From NCBI RefSeq assembly GCF_937997595.1, contig NZ_CALKTS010000059.1, positions 1-34,915 of the forward strand: a stretch of DNA of 34,915 nucleotides, written 5' to 3'. The notes under the pieces were generated by a model that worked only from the letters and a program-made list of their open reading frames with translations, did no database searches and was not told the origin of the DNA. The translations under genes were made by a program, and so were the position numbers. Positions 14,291 through 21,564 of this stretch are shown in pieces. This stretch comes from an uncultured Campylobacter sp. GTDB taxonomy: Bacteria; Campylobacterota; Campylobacteria; Campylobacterales; Campylobacteraceae. The first letter of the stretch is position 1; each line of letters starts with the position of its first letter.

Positions 14291-15971
14291 CAAGATTTGG
14301 ATTAAAATTTCGGCGATTGCGAAGCAGATTTTTGCCGCTACGGCGCTTTTCATATTAAAATTCGTGCGAAATTTTAAACAGAATTTTACGCATAATTTTG
14401 CGTGTTTAAAGAAAAGCTGCAAGAAAAATCCCACGCAAAATATCGAGTTAAACCGGGCGTCAAATTTTAAACGGAATTCCACGCAAAATCCGGCATCAAA
14501 TTCCGCGCCGAATTTTGCTGCTACAAGCGCAACGCCTGATCTAGCGCAAAATTCTAATAGCGTTCTCGCGCAAAGTCAAGAACAAAATTTCGCGTCTAAA
14601 ATCTCGATAAGAAATTTTACTCAAGCCTTAGTCCTTGCATTCTCAACTGCTAAAGAGAATTTTATCTCGCGCGCGCTACCTATCAGCCTACGCGTGACGC
14701 TTTATTACAGCGTATTTATTTTGGCGCTTGCAGGCGCTATTATCGGCATTTGCGGCTATATTTTAGACGAAGTATCAGGAAGCTCCGTCAGCCAAAAAAA
14801 GCTTGCCCACCTAGTGCAAAAAGCCGCGCGCGATGACAAGCTAAAAAGCTTTGATGACGGTGTATTTTTCTACGAACATGACGGACAAGGCGGCGTGATC
14901 GCAGGGTTTGTGCCTAAAGGCTTCGAGCCTGCGTTGCCGCTCTCGCCTCAAGGCGCGCGCGAGGTGGAGCTTGATGACGACGAGTTTTTCTATTACGACG
15001 CGCAGATCAAGGGGCGCAGCGTATGGATACGCGGCGTCATCGCAGTTAGCGAGTTTGAGCTTGCGATGAAGCGCGTGATGCTAATCGCTCTTATCCTATC
15101 GCCGCTATTTGTGGCGCTCATCATCTACGGCGGCTACGCGATCATAAAAAGAGCGTTTAAGCCCGTGCGCGTTATGTCGCGTACAGCTAGCGAGATCGGA
15201 GCTAGCGGCGATTTTACGCGGCGAATAGAACTACCGCGAGGCAAAGATGAGCTAAGCGCGCTCGCAGCTACGTTTAATGAAATGCTAGCATCACTGCAAA
15301 GTGCGTTTGAGCGCGAGCGGCAGCTAAGCGCCGACCTTTCGCATGAGCTGCGTACGCCCGCTGCTGTCATACTGGCTCAAAGCGACTACGCCCTAGCCTA
15401 CGAGCAAGACGCGAGCGAGGCAAAGGAGAGTTTCGCGGTCATCAACAATCAAGCGCGTAAAATTTCGGCGCTAATAGAGCAAATTTTAGAGCTTGCCCGC
15501 TTGCAGCGTGGCGTGTGTTTGGCACCCGTAAGCTTAAGCAGAATCGCAAGCGAGTGCGCGCAAGACTTTCAACTTTTGTGCGCACAAAAAGGGCTAAGCT
15601 TTAGCTCGCAGATAGCCGAGGGCGTGCGCGTAAACGGCGATGAGCTGCTTTTGATCAGGCTGATTAACAATCTTTTAAGCAATGCTTTAAAATTTACGCG
15701 CAGCAGCGTCGTTTTAGAGCTTTGCGTCAGTGCAGACGCGTGCGAACTTAGCATAAGCGACGATGGAGAGGGCATCGAGCCTGCTTTGCAAACTAAAATT
15801 TGGGACAAGCTCTATCAAATCGAGCGCTCCAGAAATCGCGAGCAAAATAGCGGCGCAGGGCTCGGGCTAGCCATCGCCTCACAAATCGCAAAGATCCATA
15901 ATGCGCAGGTTTCACTACGTAGCGAAGTAGGACGCGGAAGCAAATTTAGCGTAAATTTTAAGAAGGTTTAG
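14274..15971 (+). CDS. Sensor histidine kinase with Asn-rich N-terminal extension
   Basis: Membrane sensor kinase partner of the preceding response regulator, about 565 residues from the ATG at 14274 (a TTG two codons earlier is possible). Order of parts: an unusual ~135-residue N-terminal extension with tetrad repeats (KQNF THNF, then TQNI ELNR ASNF KRNS TQNP ASNS APNF), TM1 about 141-163, a short periplasmic sensor of ~105 residues, TM2 about 268-290, HAMP about 291-343, and HisKA with phospho-acceptor H357 (DLSHELRTP). The ATPase domain has an N-box (RLINNLLSNALKFT), DDGEGIE and GAGLGLAIAS. All kinase motifs are intact. Related kinases begin close to TM1, so the extension is extra sequence. 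The small periplasmic domain fits sensing of envelope stress or cationic peptides, possibly with the PepSY protein. Confidence 0.92.
   Translation: MSWQNSKIWIKISAIAKQIFAATALFILKFVRNFKQNFTHNFACLKKSCKKNPTQNIELNRASNFKRNSTQNPASNSAPNFAATSATPDLAQNSNSVLAQSQEQNFASKISIRNFTQALVLAFSTAKENFISRALPISLRVTLYYSVFILALAGAIIGICGYILDEVSGSSVSQKKLAHLVQKAARDDKLKSFDDGVFFYEHDGQGGVIAGFVPKGFEPALPLSPQGAREVELDDDEFFYYDAQIKGRSVWIRGVIAVSEFELAMKRVMLIALILSPLFVALIIYGGYAIIKRAFKPVRVMSRTASEIGASGDFTRRIELPRGKDELSALAATFNEMLASLQSAFERERQLSADLSHELRTPAAVILAQSDYALAYEQDASEAKESFAVINNQARKISALIEQILELARLQRGVCLAPVSLSRIASECAQDFQLLCAQKGLSFSSQIAEGVRVNGDELLLIRLINNLLSNALKFTRSSVVLELCVSADACELSISDDGEGIEPALQTKIWDKLYQIERSRNREQNSGAGLGLAIASQIAKIHNAQVSLRSEVGRGSKFSVNFKKV
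14358..14656. repeat. RAATTY array, partly with 12-bp register
   Basis: Eleven exact RAATTY hexamers lie in the first part of the kinase gene. A strict 12-base register runs through 14462 (AAATTT), 14474 (GAATTC), 14486 (AAATCC, one mismatch), 14498 (AAATTC) and 14510 (GAATTT), and a second through 14369, 14381 and 14393 (the last TAATTT). The 12-base step gives the four-residue protein repeat. Confidence 0.8.
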
Positions 15972-16833
15972 GCGGTTTTGTGGGCTTGGTGGCATAAAGA
16001 AATGCTGGGCGGCGAAATTCTTAAAATTTTATCGCCTATCGTTGCTTAAAATTTAACGACTATAGCCGTAATAGGGGCGATGGTGTAATTTTAAAATTAG
16101 GCCGGCGTCGCTAATAATATCGGATGATTTTTGCGATAGTCGTGCGCTTTTTAAATTTAAATGGGCCAAATTTTAAAATTTAGTTTTACCGCGAAATTCT
16201 GCGGCGAATTAATAAGACAAGGCGCGGCATTTTGCCCTTGGGCGAAGTGATAAGGCAAGCGCTTTATAGCTTAAGTGGGCTGGCGCGGGTAATTTAAGAA
16301 TTTTGAGGTATGCGGCAAAATAAGCCTTCGCTGAAATTTTACGGCGCAGTATTACAGAATAAACCTTTGCTAAAATTCTAAGACGCCACATTCGGCTCTA
16401 GAGAATTTAAATTTAGGAGTATCTAGCGACCGAGTAAAAATTTAAATACGGAGTAAAAAAGACGGACTTGAGATTTAAGGCCGCCTACATAAGCTAAATT
16501 TTGTCTTTTTGCCCGCCTCTCTCTTGCAGCTTACGGCGATATAATCAAAGCCGTTTGCCTTACCTCCTGCTACGCAAGGCAGCCCCGTCGTTTATCAGTA
16601 GGACAATGTCACTCTCGTCGTTCTAGTAGTCGTCGTAGTGGGTGCTATAGCCAAATTTTACGCGGATCTTGCACAGCGGTAGGTTAATTTCACGAGCTCG
16701 CAGGGGCTACTTTTTTGCGCCATATTCGTCGCAGAACATCGCGCTTTAGCCGTGCGAAGCGCTGTTAAAAAGTAAAATTTCCTCGCCCGTTGTTACGCAT
16801 TTTATTGCGAACTTGCGAGGCATGAGCTCGTCC
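15972..16833. other. Gene-poor decayed stretch
   Basis: No intact gene in 862 bases. The left part (15972-16470) is rich in AAATTT/AAATTTT words, includes the palindrome AAATTTTAAAATTT at 16168-16181 and an imperfect direct repeat with 39-base period starting at 16319 and 16358. The right part contains the pseudogene listed separately. Confidence 0.6.
16475..16823 (-). pseudogene. Decayed gene of unknown family
   Basis: From an ATG at 16823 the minus strand reads MPRKFAIKCVTTGEEILLFN and continues as coding-like sequence broken by in-frame stops (after SASHG, after DEYGAKK and after THYDDY). The reading then shifts frame to GKANGFDYIAVSCKREAGKK and ends at a stop at 16475-16477. Codon choice resembles the neighbouring genes, so this looks like a recently inactivated gene of about 115 residues directly downstream of the flavodoxin/ferredoxin gene. 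I do not recognise the family. Confidence 0.5.
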
Positions 16834-17595
16834 TCATAAGTCTGCGGCGATGGACTTTTCTAAATTTTTCGCCCTGCCTAGGATCGTAATCGCCTTGTGC
16901 TCGCATATATTTACGCACCTGTAGCAAAGCGTGCACTCATCGCCGAATTGCGCCTTTTTGTAAGCGAGCTTTATGTTACGCATCGGGCAGGGTTTGACGC
17001 AAGCCCCGCATCCGCTGCATCGCGATGGATCAAGGCTCGGCTTACGCTTGGCAAAGGGGCCTTTATCCCAAATTTTCATCCAAAGTCGCTGTCCTAAAAA
17101 CCCTGCGATACGACAGAGCGCGCTTAGCCCTTCTTGTGGCGGACAGCCTGCGCTAAGTGCCTCCGCAACGCGTCTGACTTTAGTGTCCGCCTCTTTGATT
17201 ATGCGCTCGTTTTTCGCTTGCGAGTAGCTGAAAATCGCCACGTCGAGGATGAACGCGGGCATTTTGATATGAGCGCCGCCCGTTATGTTTGCGCCGAATT
17301 GTTTTAAAACTCTAGCCGCGCACCCTGCTCCGTCGCCGCTGAAAATCTCCATCGTAGCGAGGATGAATACATTTTTGCCGCTAAAGCTCGCGCCGTTTCG
17401 GTAGAGGAAGTCGCGCATGATACGCGGCAGGTCGCTAAAATAGACGGGATACGCCAAAATAATGTCATTGTGGCATTTTAAAAGCTCGCCGCAAGCCTCG
17501 CTCTCGATCGAGACGCAGACGCCGCCAAGATGAGCGATGAGCTTATCTGCGCAATGCTTCGTGTTGCCCGTGGCGCTAAAATAGATCGCTATCAT
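16834..17595 (-). CDS. EFR1-family flavodoxin/ferredoxin fusion
   Basis: A 253-residue cytoplasmic electron-transfer protein. The N-terminal flavodoxin-like domain (about 1-150) has the FMN phosphate loop FSATGNTKHCA at its start. The C-terminal domain carries two 4Fe-4S motifs, CSGCGACVKPCP and CTLCYRCVNICEH. This arrangement is the EFR1 type, found mostly in anaerobes. The physiological partner is generally unknown. The flavodoxin loop and all eight cluster cysteines are present. The gene is separated by 147 bases from the flavoprotein gene upstream, so cotranscription is possible but not evident. Nothing ties it functionally to the periplasmic flavoproteins, which act on the other side of the membrane. 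Confidence 0.85.
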   Translation of the reverse strand: MIAIYFSATGNTKHCADKLIAHLGGVCVSIESEACGELLKCHNDIILAYPVYFSDLPRIMRDFLYRNGASFSGKNVFILATMEIFSGDGAGCAARVLKQFGANITGGAHIKMPAFILDVAIFSYSQAKNERIIKEADTKVRRVAEALSAGCPPQEGLSALCRIAGFLGQRLWMKIWDKGPFAKRKPSLDPSRCSGCGACVKPCPMRNIKLAYKKAQFGDECTLCYRCVNICEHKAITILGRAKNLEKSIAADL

Positions 17596-17693
17596 ACCCG
17601 TCTCCCAGACTATGCGAATTTCGGTGAAATTTAACCCTTACCGAACGAATAGAATTTTACGCTTTTTTGCATAAAATTTTAAAATTTAGACGT

Positions 17694-17718
17694 GACGGCG
17701 AAATTTAAATATGCCGTC
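17694..17718. terminator. Weak hairpin after the flavoprotein gene
   Basis: GACGGC (17694-17699) and GCCGTC (17713-17718) form a 6-base stem with a 13-base AT-rich loop, 25 bases past the flavoprotein stop. On the minus strand no T-run follows directly, so termination is uncertain. Confidence 0.3.
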
Positions 17719-17742
17719 GCGCCCTAAAAAAGCAAAATCAAT

Positions 17743-19287
17743 TCAGATATTTTCTGCCGCCACCATGCCAAAAACCATACAATCAGCCATGCTCATAGTA
17801 CCGAGCCTACTTGCGCCGTGAACGCCACCGGTGATTTCGCCCGCTGCATATAGCCCTGCGATCGGCTCGCCGCTAGCTGCGTCGATAACCTGAGCTTTGG
17901 TATTGATCTGCACGCCGCCCATGCAGTAAAGAATTTTCGGGCTTGTTTGGCACGCATAAAATGGAGCTTTTGATACGTCGATACCGCCTATATCGGCTTT
18001 TGTCAAAGGCTTGCCAAACTCCGGGTCACTTCCTGCTTTGACATAGCCGTTAAAATCCGCGACGGTTTTTAAAAACGGCTCCAGCGGAATTTTATAAAAT
18101 TTTGCAAGCTCTTCCAAGGTATTAAATTTTTTGATTGAGCCTGCTTCTACACCTTTTGATGTATAGACCGGATTATTTGCATCAACTGCGGCTTGATCGC
18201 AGATATTTACGGGATAGTTGTCGTTATTTTCGCTCTCCGCCATACATTTAAAGATCGCTTCGGTTTTGATCTTGCGCCCGGCGTGCTCGTTCATAAAGCG
18301 TTTGCCCGTCTTTGGATCGACAGTTAGACCATAGTCGTTAGCGCAGTGATTTGAAAATAGCGCAGAAGTACCAAATCCCTTCTCGCTAGGATTGGTATAA
18401 GGATTTAGTTGAATCCAGCTGAGTTGCAAAGGATTCGCACCTAGCTTCATCGCCGCGATAAGCGCACCTGCGGTAGCACCTGGTTGGCTTACGGTTTCGA
18501 TATTGTCTTTTAGATACGGCACCTGCTGCGCGCGAAACCATTTATCCGAACTGTATCCACCCGCAGCCAGAACGACGCCATCTTTGGCTTTAAAAAATTT
18601 TACTTCGCCACTTTTGTTTTCCCTATCGTCGCTAGCAAGCTGCGGATCGAACTTATATTCTTCGCGACACTTTACGCCTACGACGCGACCGCTGTCGTCC
18701 ACGACAAAATCATCAAATTTAGTACGCTTCTTAATTACAGCATTTGCATTTTCCTCGATTGCCTTATGCATCGGCTGGATGTAGCCCGAGCCGCTAGCAT
18801 TTTTGGCCTGTACGGCGCGCTTTAGCGAGTGTCCACTGGCAGATATCACCTTGCCCGAAAACTCCACTCCGATGCTTTTTAGGTATTCAAAAGCGTCGCC
18901 TGCGCGGTCGTAGATGACGCCTAGCAAATCTACGTGATTTAAATTTAGCCCGTCTTTTAGGCAATCTGCGATGAAAGCCTCCTTACTATCCGTGATACCC
19001 GCGGCTTTTTGGAATTCGTTATTAGGCACCGCCATATTGCCGGCGTTAATGACGGAATTGCCGCCCGCACGGCCCATCTTTTCGATCATAAGCACTTTTT
19101 TGCCGCGCTTAAGAGCCTGAAGTGTCGCCATCGAGCCTGCAAAACCGCTACCGATAACAACAACGTCATATTCTTCGTCAAATTTTACGTCTTTAGCGTT
19201 TTGTGTTGCACTCGCACTGCTTGCAGCTAAAGCCAGAGCTCCCGCCGCGCCGATTTTCATAAAATTTCGTCTTGAAATTTCTTGCAT
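17743..19287 (-). CDS. Tat-exported flavocytochrome-c-like reductase flavoprotein (paralogue 1)
   Basis: A 514-residue periplasmic FAD protein related to the flavin domain of fumarate/urocanate reductases (FccA/UrdA family). It has a Tat signal (SRRNFMK, R6-R7), GSGFAG dinucleotide fold (46-51), KRFMNEHAGRK with the arginine at the acid-catalyst position, and GGVHGASRLG (R494). There is no CxxCH haem motif, so an external electron donor is needed. Two substrate-site histidines of fumarate reductases are missing. The HP motif reads QLNPY, and the HxTMGG histidine region reads KILYCMGG (L453, Y454, C455). It is therefore unlikely to be an ordinary fumarate reductase and may act on another unsaturated acid. 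The ATG at 19287 has AAGGAG upstream. It is the downstream member of a tandem pair. Confidence 0.85.
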   Translation of the reverse strand: MQEISRRNFMKIGAAGALALAASSASATQNAKDVKFDEEYDVVVIGSGFAGSMATLQALKRGKKVLMIEKMGRAGGNSVINAGNMAVPNNEFQKAAGITDSKEAFIADCLKDGLNLNHVDLLGVIYDRAGDAFEYLKSIGVEFSGKVISASGHSLKRAVQAKNASGSGYIQPMHKAIEENANAVIKKRTKFDDFVVDDSGRVVGVKCREEYKFDPQLASDDRENKSGEVKFFKAKDGVVLAAGGYSSDKWFRAQQVPYLKDNIETVSQPGATAGALIAAMKLGANPLQLSWIQLNPYTNPSEKGFGTSALFSNHCANDYGLTVDPKTGKRFMNEHAGRKIKTEAIFKCMAESENNDNYPVNICDQAAVDANNPVYTSKGVEAGSIKKFNTLEELAKFYKIPLEPFLKTVADFNGYVKAGSDPEFGKPLTKADIGGIDVSKAPFYACQTSPKILYCMGGVQINTKAQVIDAASGEPIAGLYAAGEITGGVHGASRLGTMSMADCMVFGMVAAENI

Positions 19288-19450
19288 TTTTTGCTCCTTG
19301 CGTTGAAATTTTATAGATTATACACCCACGTAGCGAAATTTAAAATTTAACGTAAAGACTTAGTGATAGAATTTTAAAAATTTAGAAAAGAAAATTTTAA
19401 AAGCGCAAATTTAAAGCGAATAAATTCCGCTCCGCTAGCCGAAGGCTAGG

Positions 19451-19470
19451 CGTAAATTTTAAAATTTACG
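19451..19470. repeat. 20-bp perfect palindrome
   Basis: CGTAAATTTTAAAATTTACG is its own reverse complement. The inner AAATTTTAAAATTT recurs exactly at 590, 16168, 17674, 21449, 30345 and 33185. Confidence 0.8.
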
Positions 19471-19650
19471 GCGCACGGATTTGCTCGCCGCCTGTGCGAA
19501 ATTTTGCCGCCGCTATAAAATTTTAAAGTGCGCGGTATTCAAATTTAAAAGACGCGCCGTAGAATTTTAAGTGCTTTAAATTTTAAAATGCTTTGAAATG
19601 CTGCGGCACGCTTTGCGGCTCTATCTTGAAATTTTAAAGACTCGCACAGT

Positions 19651-19731
19651 ATTTCGGCGCAAAGCACGCACCGCTACTTCGCGCCGAAATTTAATAAAGC
19701 GCGCGTTTGCAACCACTTCGCGCCGAAATTT
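19651..19731. repeat. Inverted plus direct repeat downstream of flavoprotein paralogue 2
   Basis: ACTTCGCGCCGAAATTT occurs at 19676-19692 and again at 19715-19731 (39-base period). ATTTCGGCGC at 19651-19660 is the inverse of GCGCCGAAAT in the first copy, giving a perfect 10-base stem with a 20-base loop. It lies 15-95 bases past the stop of the minus-strand gene and could act as a transcript-end hairpin. Confidence 0.6.
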
Positions 19732-19745
19732 CGCGGGCGCTAAAT

Positions 19746-21296
19746 TTAAGCCCCGATTGTTTCGCCTGCGATCATCCCAAAAACCATACAATCAAGGATC
19801 GCGTAGGTTCCGAGCCTACTCGCGCCGTGCACGCCGCCGGTTACCTCGCCCGCAGCCCAGAGCCCGGGGATCGGCTCGTGAGTAAGGCTAGAGATGACTT
19901 GAGCTTTGGTATTGATCTCAAGTCCGCCCATCGTGTGGTGCACTTTCGGCATCGTGCGGCTTGCGTAAAACGGCGGTTTGGAAACGTCGATGCCGTCTAG
20001 CTTATCGACCACTTTGCCGAATTCGGGGTCTTTGCCCGCTTTGACGTATGAATTATAATCCGCGACGGTCTTTAAAAACGGCTCCAGCGGCAGATTGTAA
20101 GCCTTCGCAAGCTCCTCTAGCGTGTCAAATTTCTTCACGACGCCCGCTTCCAGCGGCCTTGATGTATAGACCGGGTTACGCGCGGCGACGGCTTGAGAGT
20201 CGCAGACGTTTACCGGATAGTTGTCGTTTTTCTCGCTCTCGCCGATAACCTTAAAGCAAGCATCCGCCTTGATCTTGCGCCCTGCGTGCTCGTCCATAAA
20301 GCGTTTGCCGGTCTTTGGATCAACGGTTAGACCGTAGGTGTTGCAGCAGTGATTGGTGAAATTTACTGCGGCGCCGAAGCCCTTTTCGTCGGGCGAGCAA
20401 TACGGAAGGAACTGAATCCACGACGTTAAAAGGGTGAATGCGCCGATTCTATTTGCCGCAAGCATCGCTCCTGCCGAGCTTCCCGGATGGTTGGTGCTGT
20501 CTATGCTAGGCACTACGCGCGGATCTTGGATCTGGCGGTACCATAGATCGCGTCCGTATCCGCCCGAGGCTAGCAAAACGCCGTCTTTAGCTTTATAGCT
20601 CTTTTTCTCACCGCTTTTATTTTCCAGATCGTCGCTAAAGAGCTTCGGATCAAATTTATACTCCTCGCGCGCTTCTACGCCCACGACGCGGCCGCTGTCG
20701 TCCACGATAAAATCGTCAAATTTCGTGCGAGTCTTGATCGTGACGTTAGGATCGTTTTGAAGTTTACCCATCATCGGCTGGATGTAGCCAGAGCCCGAGC
20801 CGTTGGTTGATTGCAAGCTTCTTGCGACGCTGTGGCCGCTCTCAAAGATCAGCTTATCGCTAAATTCCGCTCCGCAGCTAGTTAAAAGATCCACCGCATC
20901 GTTGCTGCGATCAAACATCACGCCTAAAAGATCGGTATGGTTAAGCCCGAGTCCGTCTTTTACGGCATCAGCGATAAAAAGCTCCTTGCTATCTTTGATG
21001 CCCTGCGCTACTTGAAATTTATTCATCGGAGCAGCCATGTTTCCGCCGTTGATGACGGAATTTCCGCCCGCGCGACCCATCTTTTCAAGCACCAGCACCT
21101 TTTTACCGCGTCCGCTGGCTTTAATCGCCGCGGCAAGTCCCGCAAAACCGGTGCCGATGATGACGATGTCGTATTCCTCGTCAAATTTGACGTCCTTGGC
21201 GTTTTGTGCCGCGCACGCGCTACTAGCTCCCAGCGCAAGTGCTCCGGCGCCAACCGCGCTAATCTTTAAAAAACTACGTCTTGATACGTCTTGCAT
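19746..21296 (-). CDS. Tat-exported flavocytochrome-c-like reductase flavoprotein (paralogue 2)
   Basis: A 516-residue paralogue of the preceding gene, alignable over nearly its whole length. It has a Tat signal (SRRSFLK), GTGFAG FAD motif, KRFMDEHAGRK and GGVHGASRLG (R494). The region KVHHTMGGLEIN keeps H453 and H454, unlike paralogue 1, but the other fumarate-site histidine is again absent (QFLPY in place of QxHPT). No haem motif is present. It is probably a periplasmic reductase of an unsaturated organic acid fed by an unlinked cytochrome; fumarate is possible but not the safest guess. The start is the ATG at 21296, with AAAGGAG upstream; an in-frame TTG at 21302 overlaps the spacer. The pair presumably arose by tandem duplication followed by divergence of the active site. 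Confidence 0.86.
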   Translation of the reverse strand: MQDVSRRSFLKISAVGAGALALGASSACAAQNAKDVKFDEEYDIVIIGTGFAGLAAAIKASGRGKKVLVLEKMGRAGGNSVINGGNMAAPMNKFQVAQGIKDSKELFIADAVKDGLGLNHTDLLGVMFDRSNDAVDLLTSCGAEFSDKLIFESGHSVARSLQSTNGSGSGYIQPMMGKLQNDPNVTIKTRTKFDDFIVDDSGRVVGVEAREEYKFDPKLFSDDLENKSGEKKSYKAKDGVLLASGGYGRDLWYRQIQDPRVVPSIDSTNHPGSSAGAMLAANRIGAFTLLTSWIQFLPYCSPDEKGFGAAVNFTNHCCNTYGLTVDPKTGKRFMDEHAGRKIKADACFKVIGESEKNDNYPVNVCDSQAVAARNPVYTSRPLEAGVVKKFDTLEELAKAYNLPLEPFLKTVADYNSYVKAGKDPEFGKVVDKLDGIDVSKPPFYASRTMPKVHHTMGGLEINTKAQVISSLTHEPIPGLWAAGEVTGGVHGASRLGTYAILDCMVFGMIAGETIGA

Positions 21297-21494
21297 TTGC
21301 AACTCCTTTAATTAAAAGTGTATATTTAAAAGAAATGATAACTCGAATTTAAAGGTAAGTCAAATAGAACGACGCTATGAATGGATAGTAAAAAGCTATG
21401 AAATTTAGGGATTAATATAAAATTTGAAAATTCGGCAAGCGGGGATTTAAATTTTAAAATTTACAATGTCGCTCGTTTGTAAAATATTCGCTGC

Positions 21495-21545
21495 AAATAA
21501 AAATCTCGGCGCGAAAATCGCAATTAATGCAAAATTTGCGCCGAG
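21495..21545 (-). terminator. Intrinsic terminator of the alpha-2-macroglobulin gene
   Basis: CTCGGCGC (21505-21512) and GCGCCGAG (21538-21545) pair perfectly, and the stem extends inward with mismatches to a 7-base loop. On the minus strand it is followed by ATTTTTATTT (21495-21504). It lies 20 bases past the stop codon. Confidence 0.65.
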
Positions 21546-21564
21546 CCTTAAAATCGCTAAGCCC

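Larger units (their letters stand above)
19288..19745. other. Intergenic stretch between the two flavoprotein paralogues
   Basis: 458 bases with no gene-like frame. It contains a hairpin CTAGCC-GAA-GGCTAG (19435-19449), a 20-base perfect palindrome (19451-19470) and the repeat cluster at 19651-19731. Its length suggests paralogue 1 is transcribed separately from paralogue 2. Confidence 0.5.

Noticed and set aside
16209..16391. 60-residue minus-strand frame
   Set aside because: No ribosome binding site, arginine- and leucine-rich composition typical of chance frames, and it spans a degenerate direct repeat.
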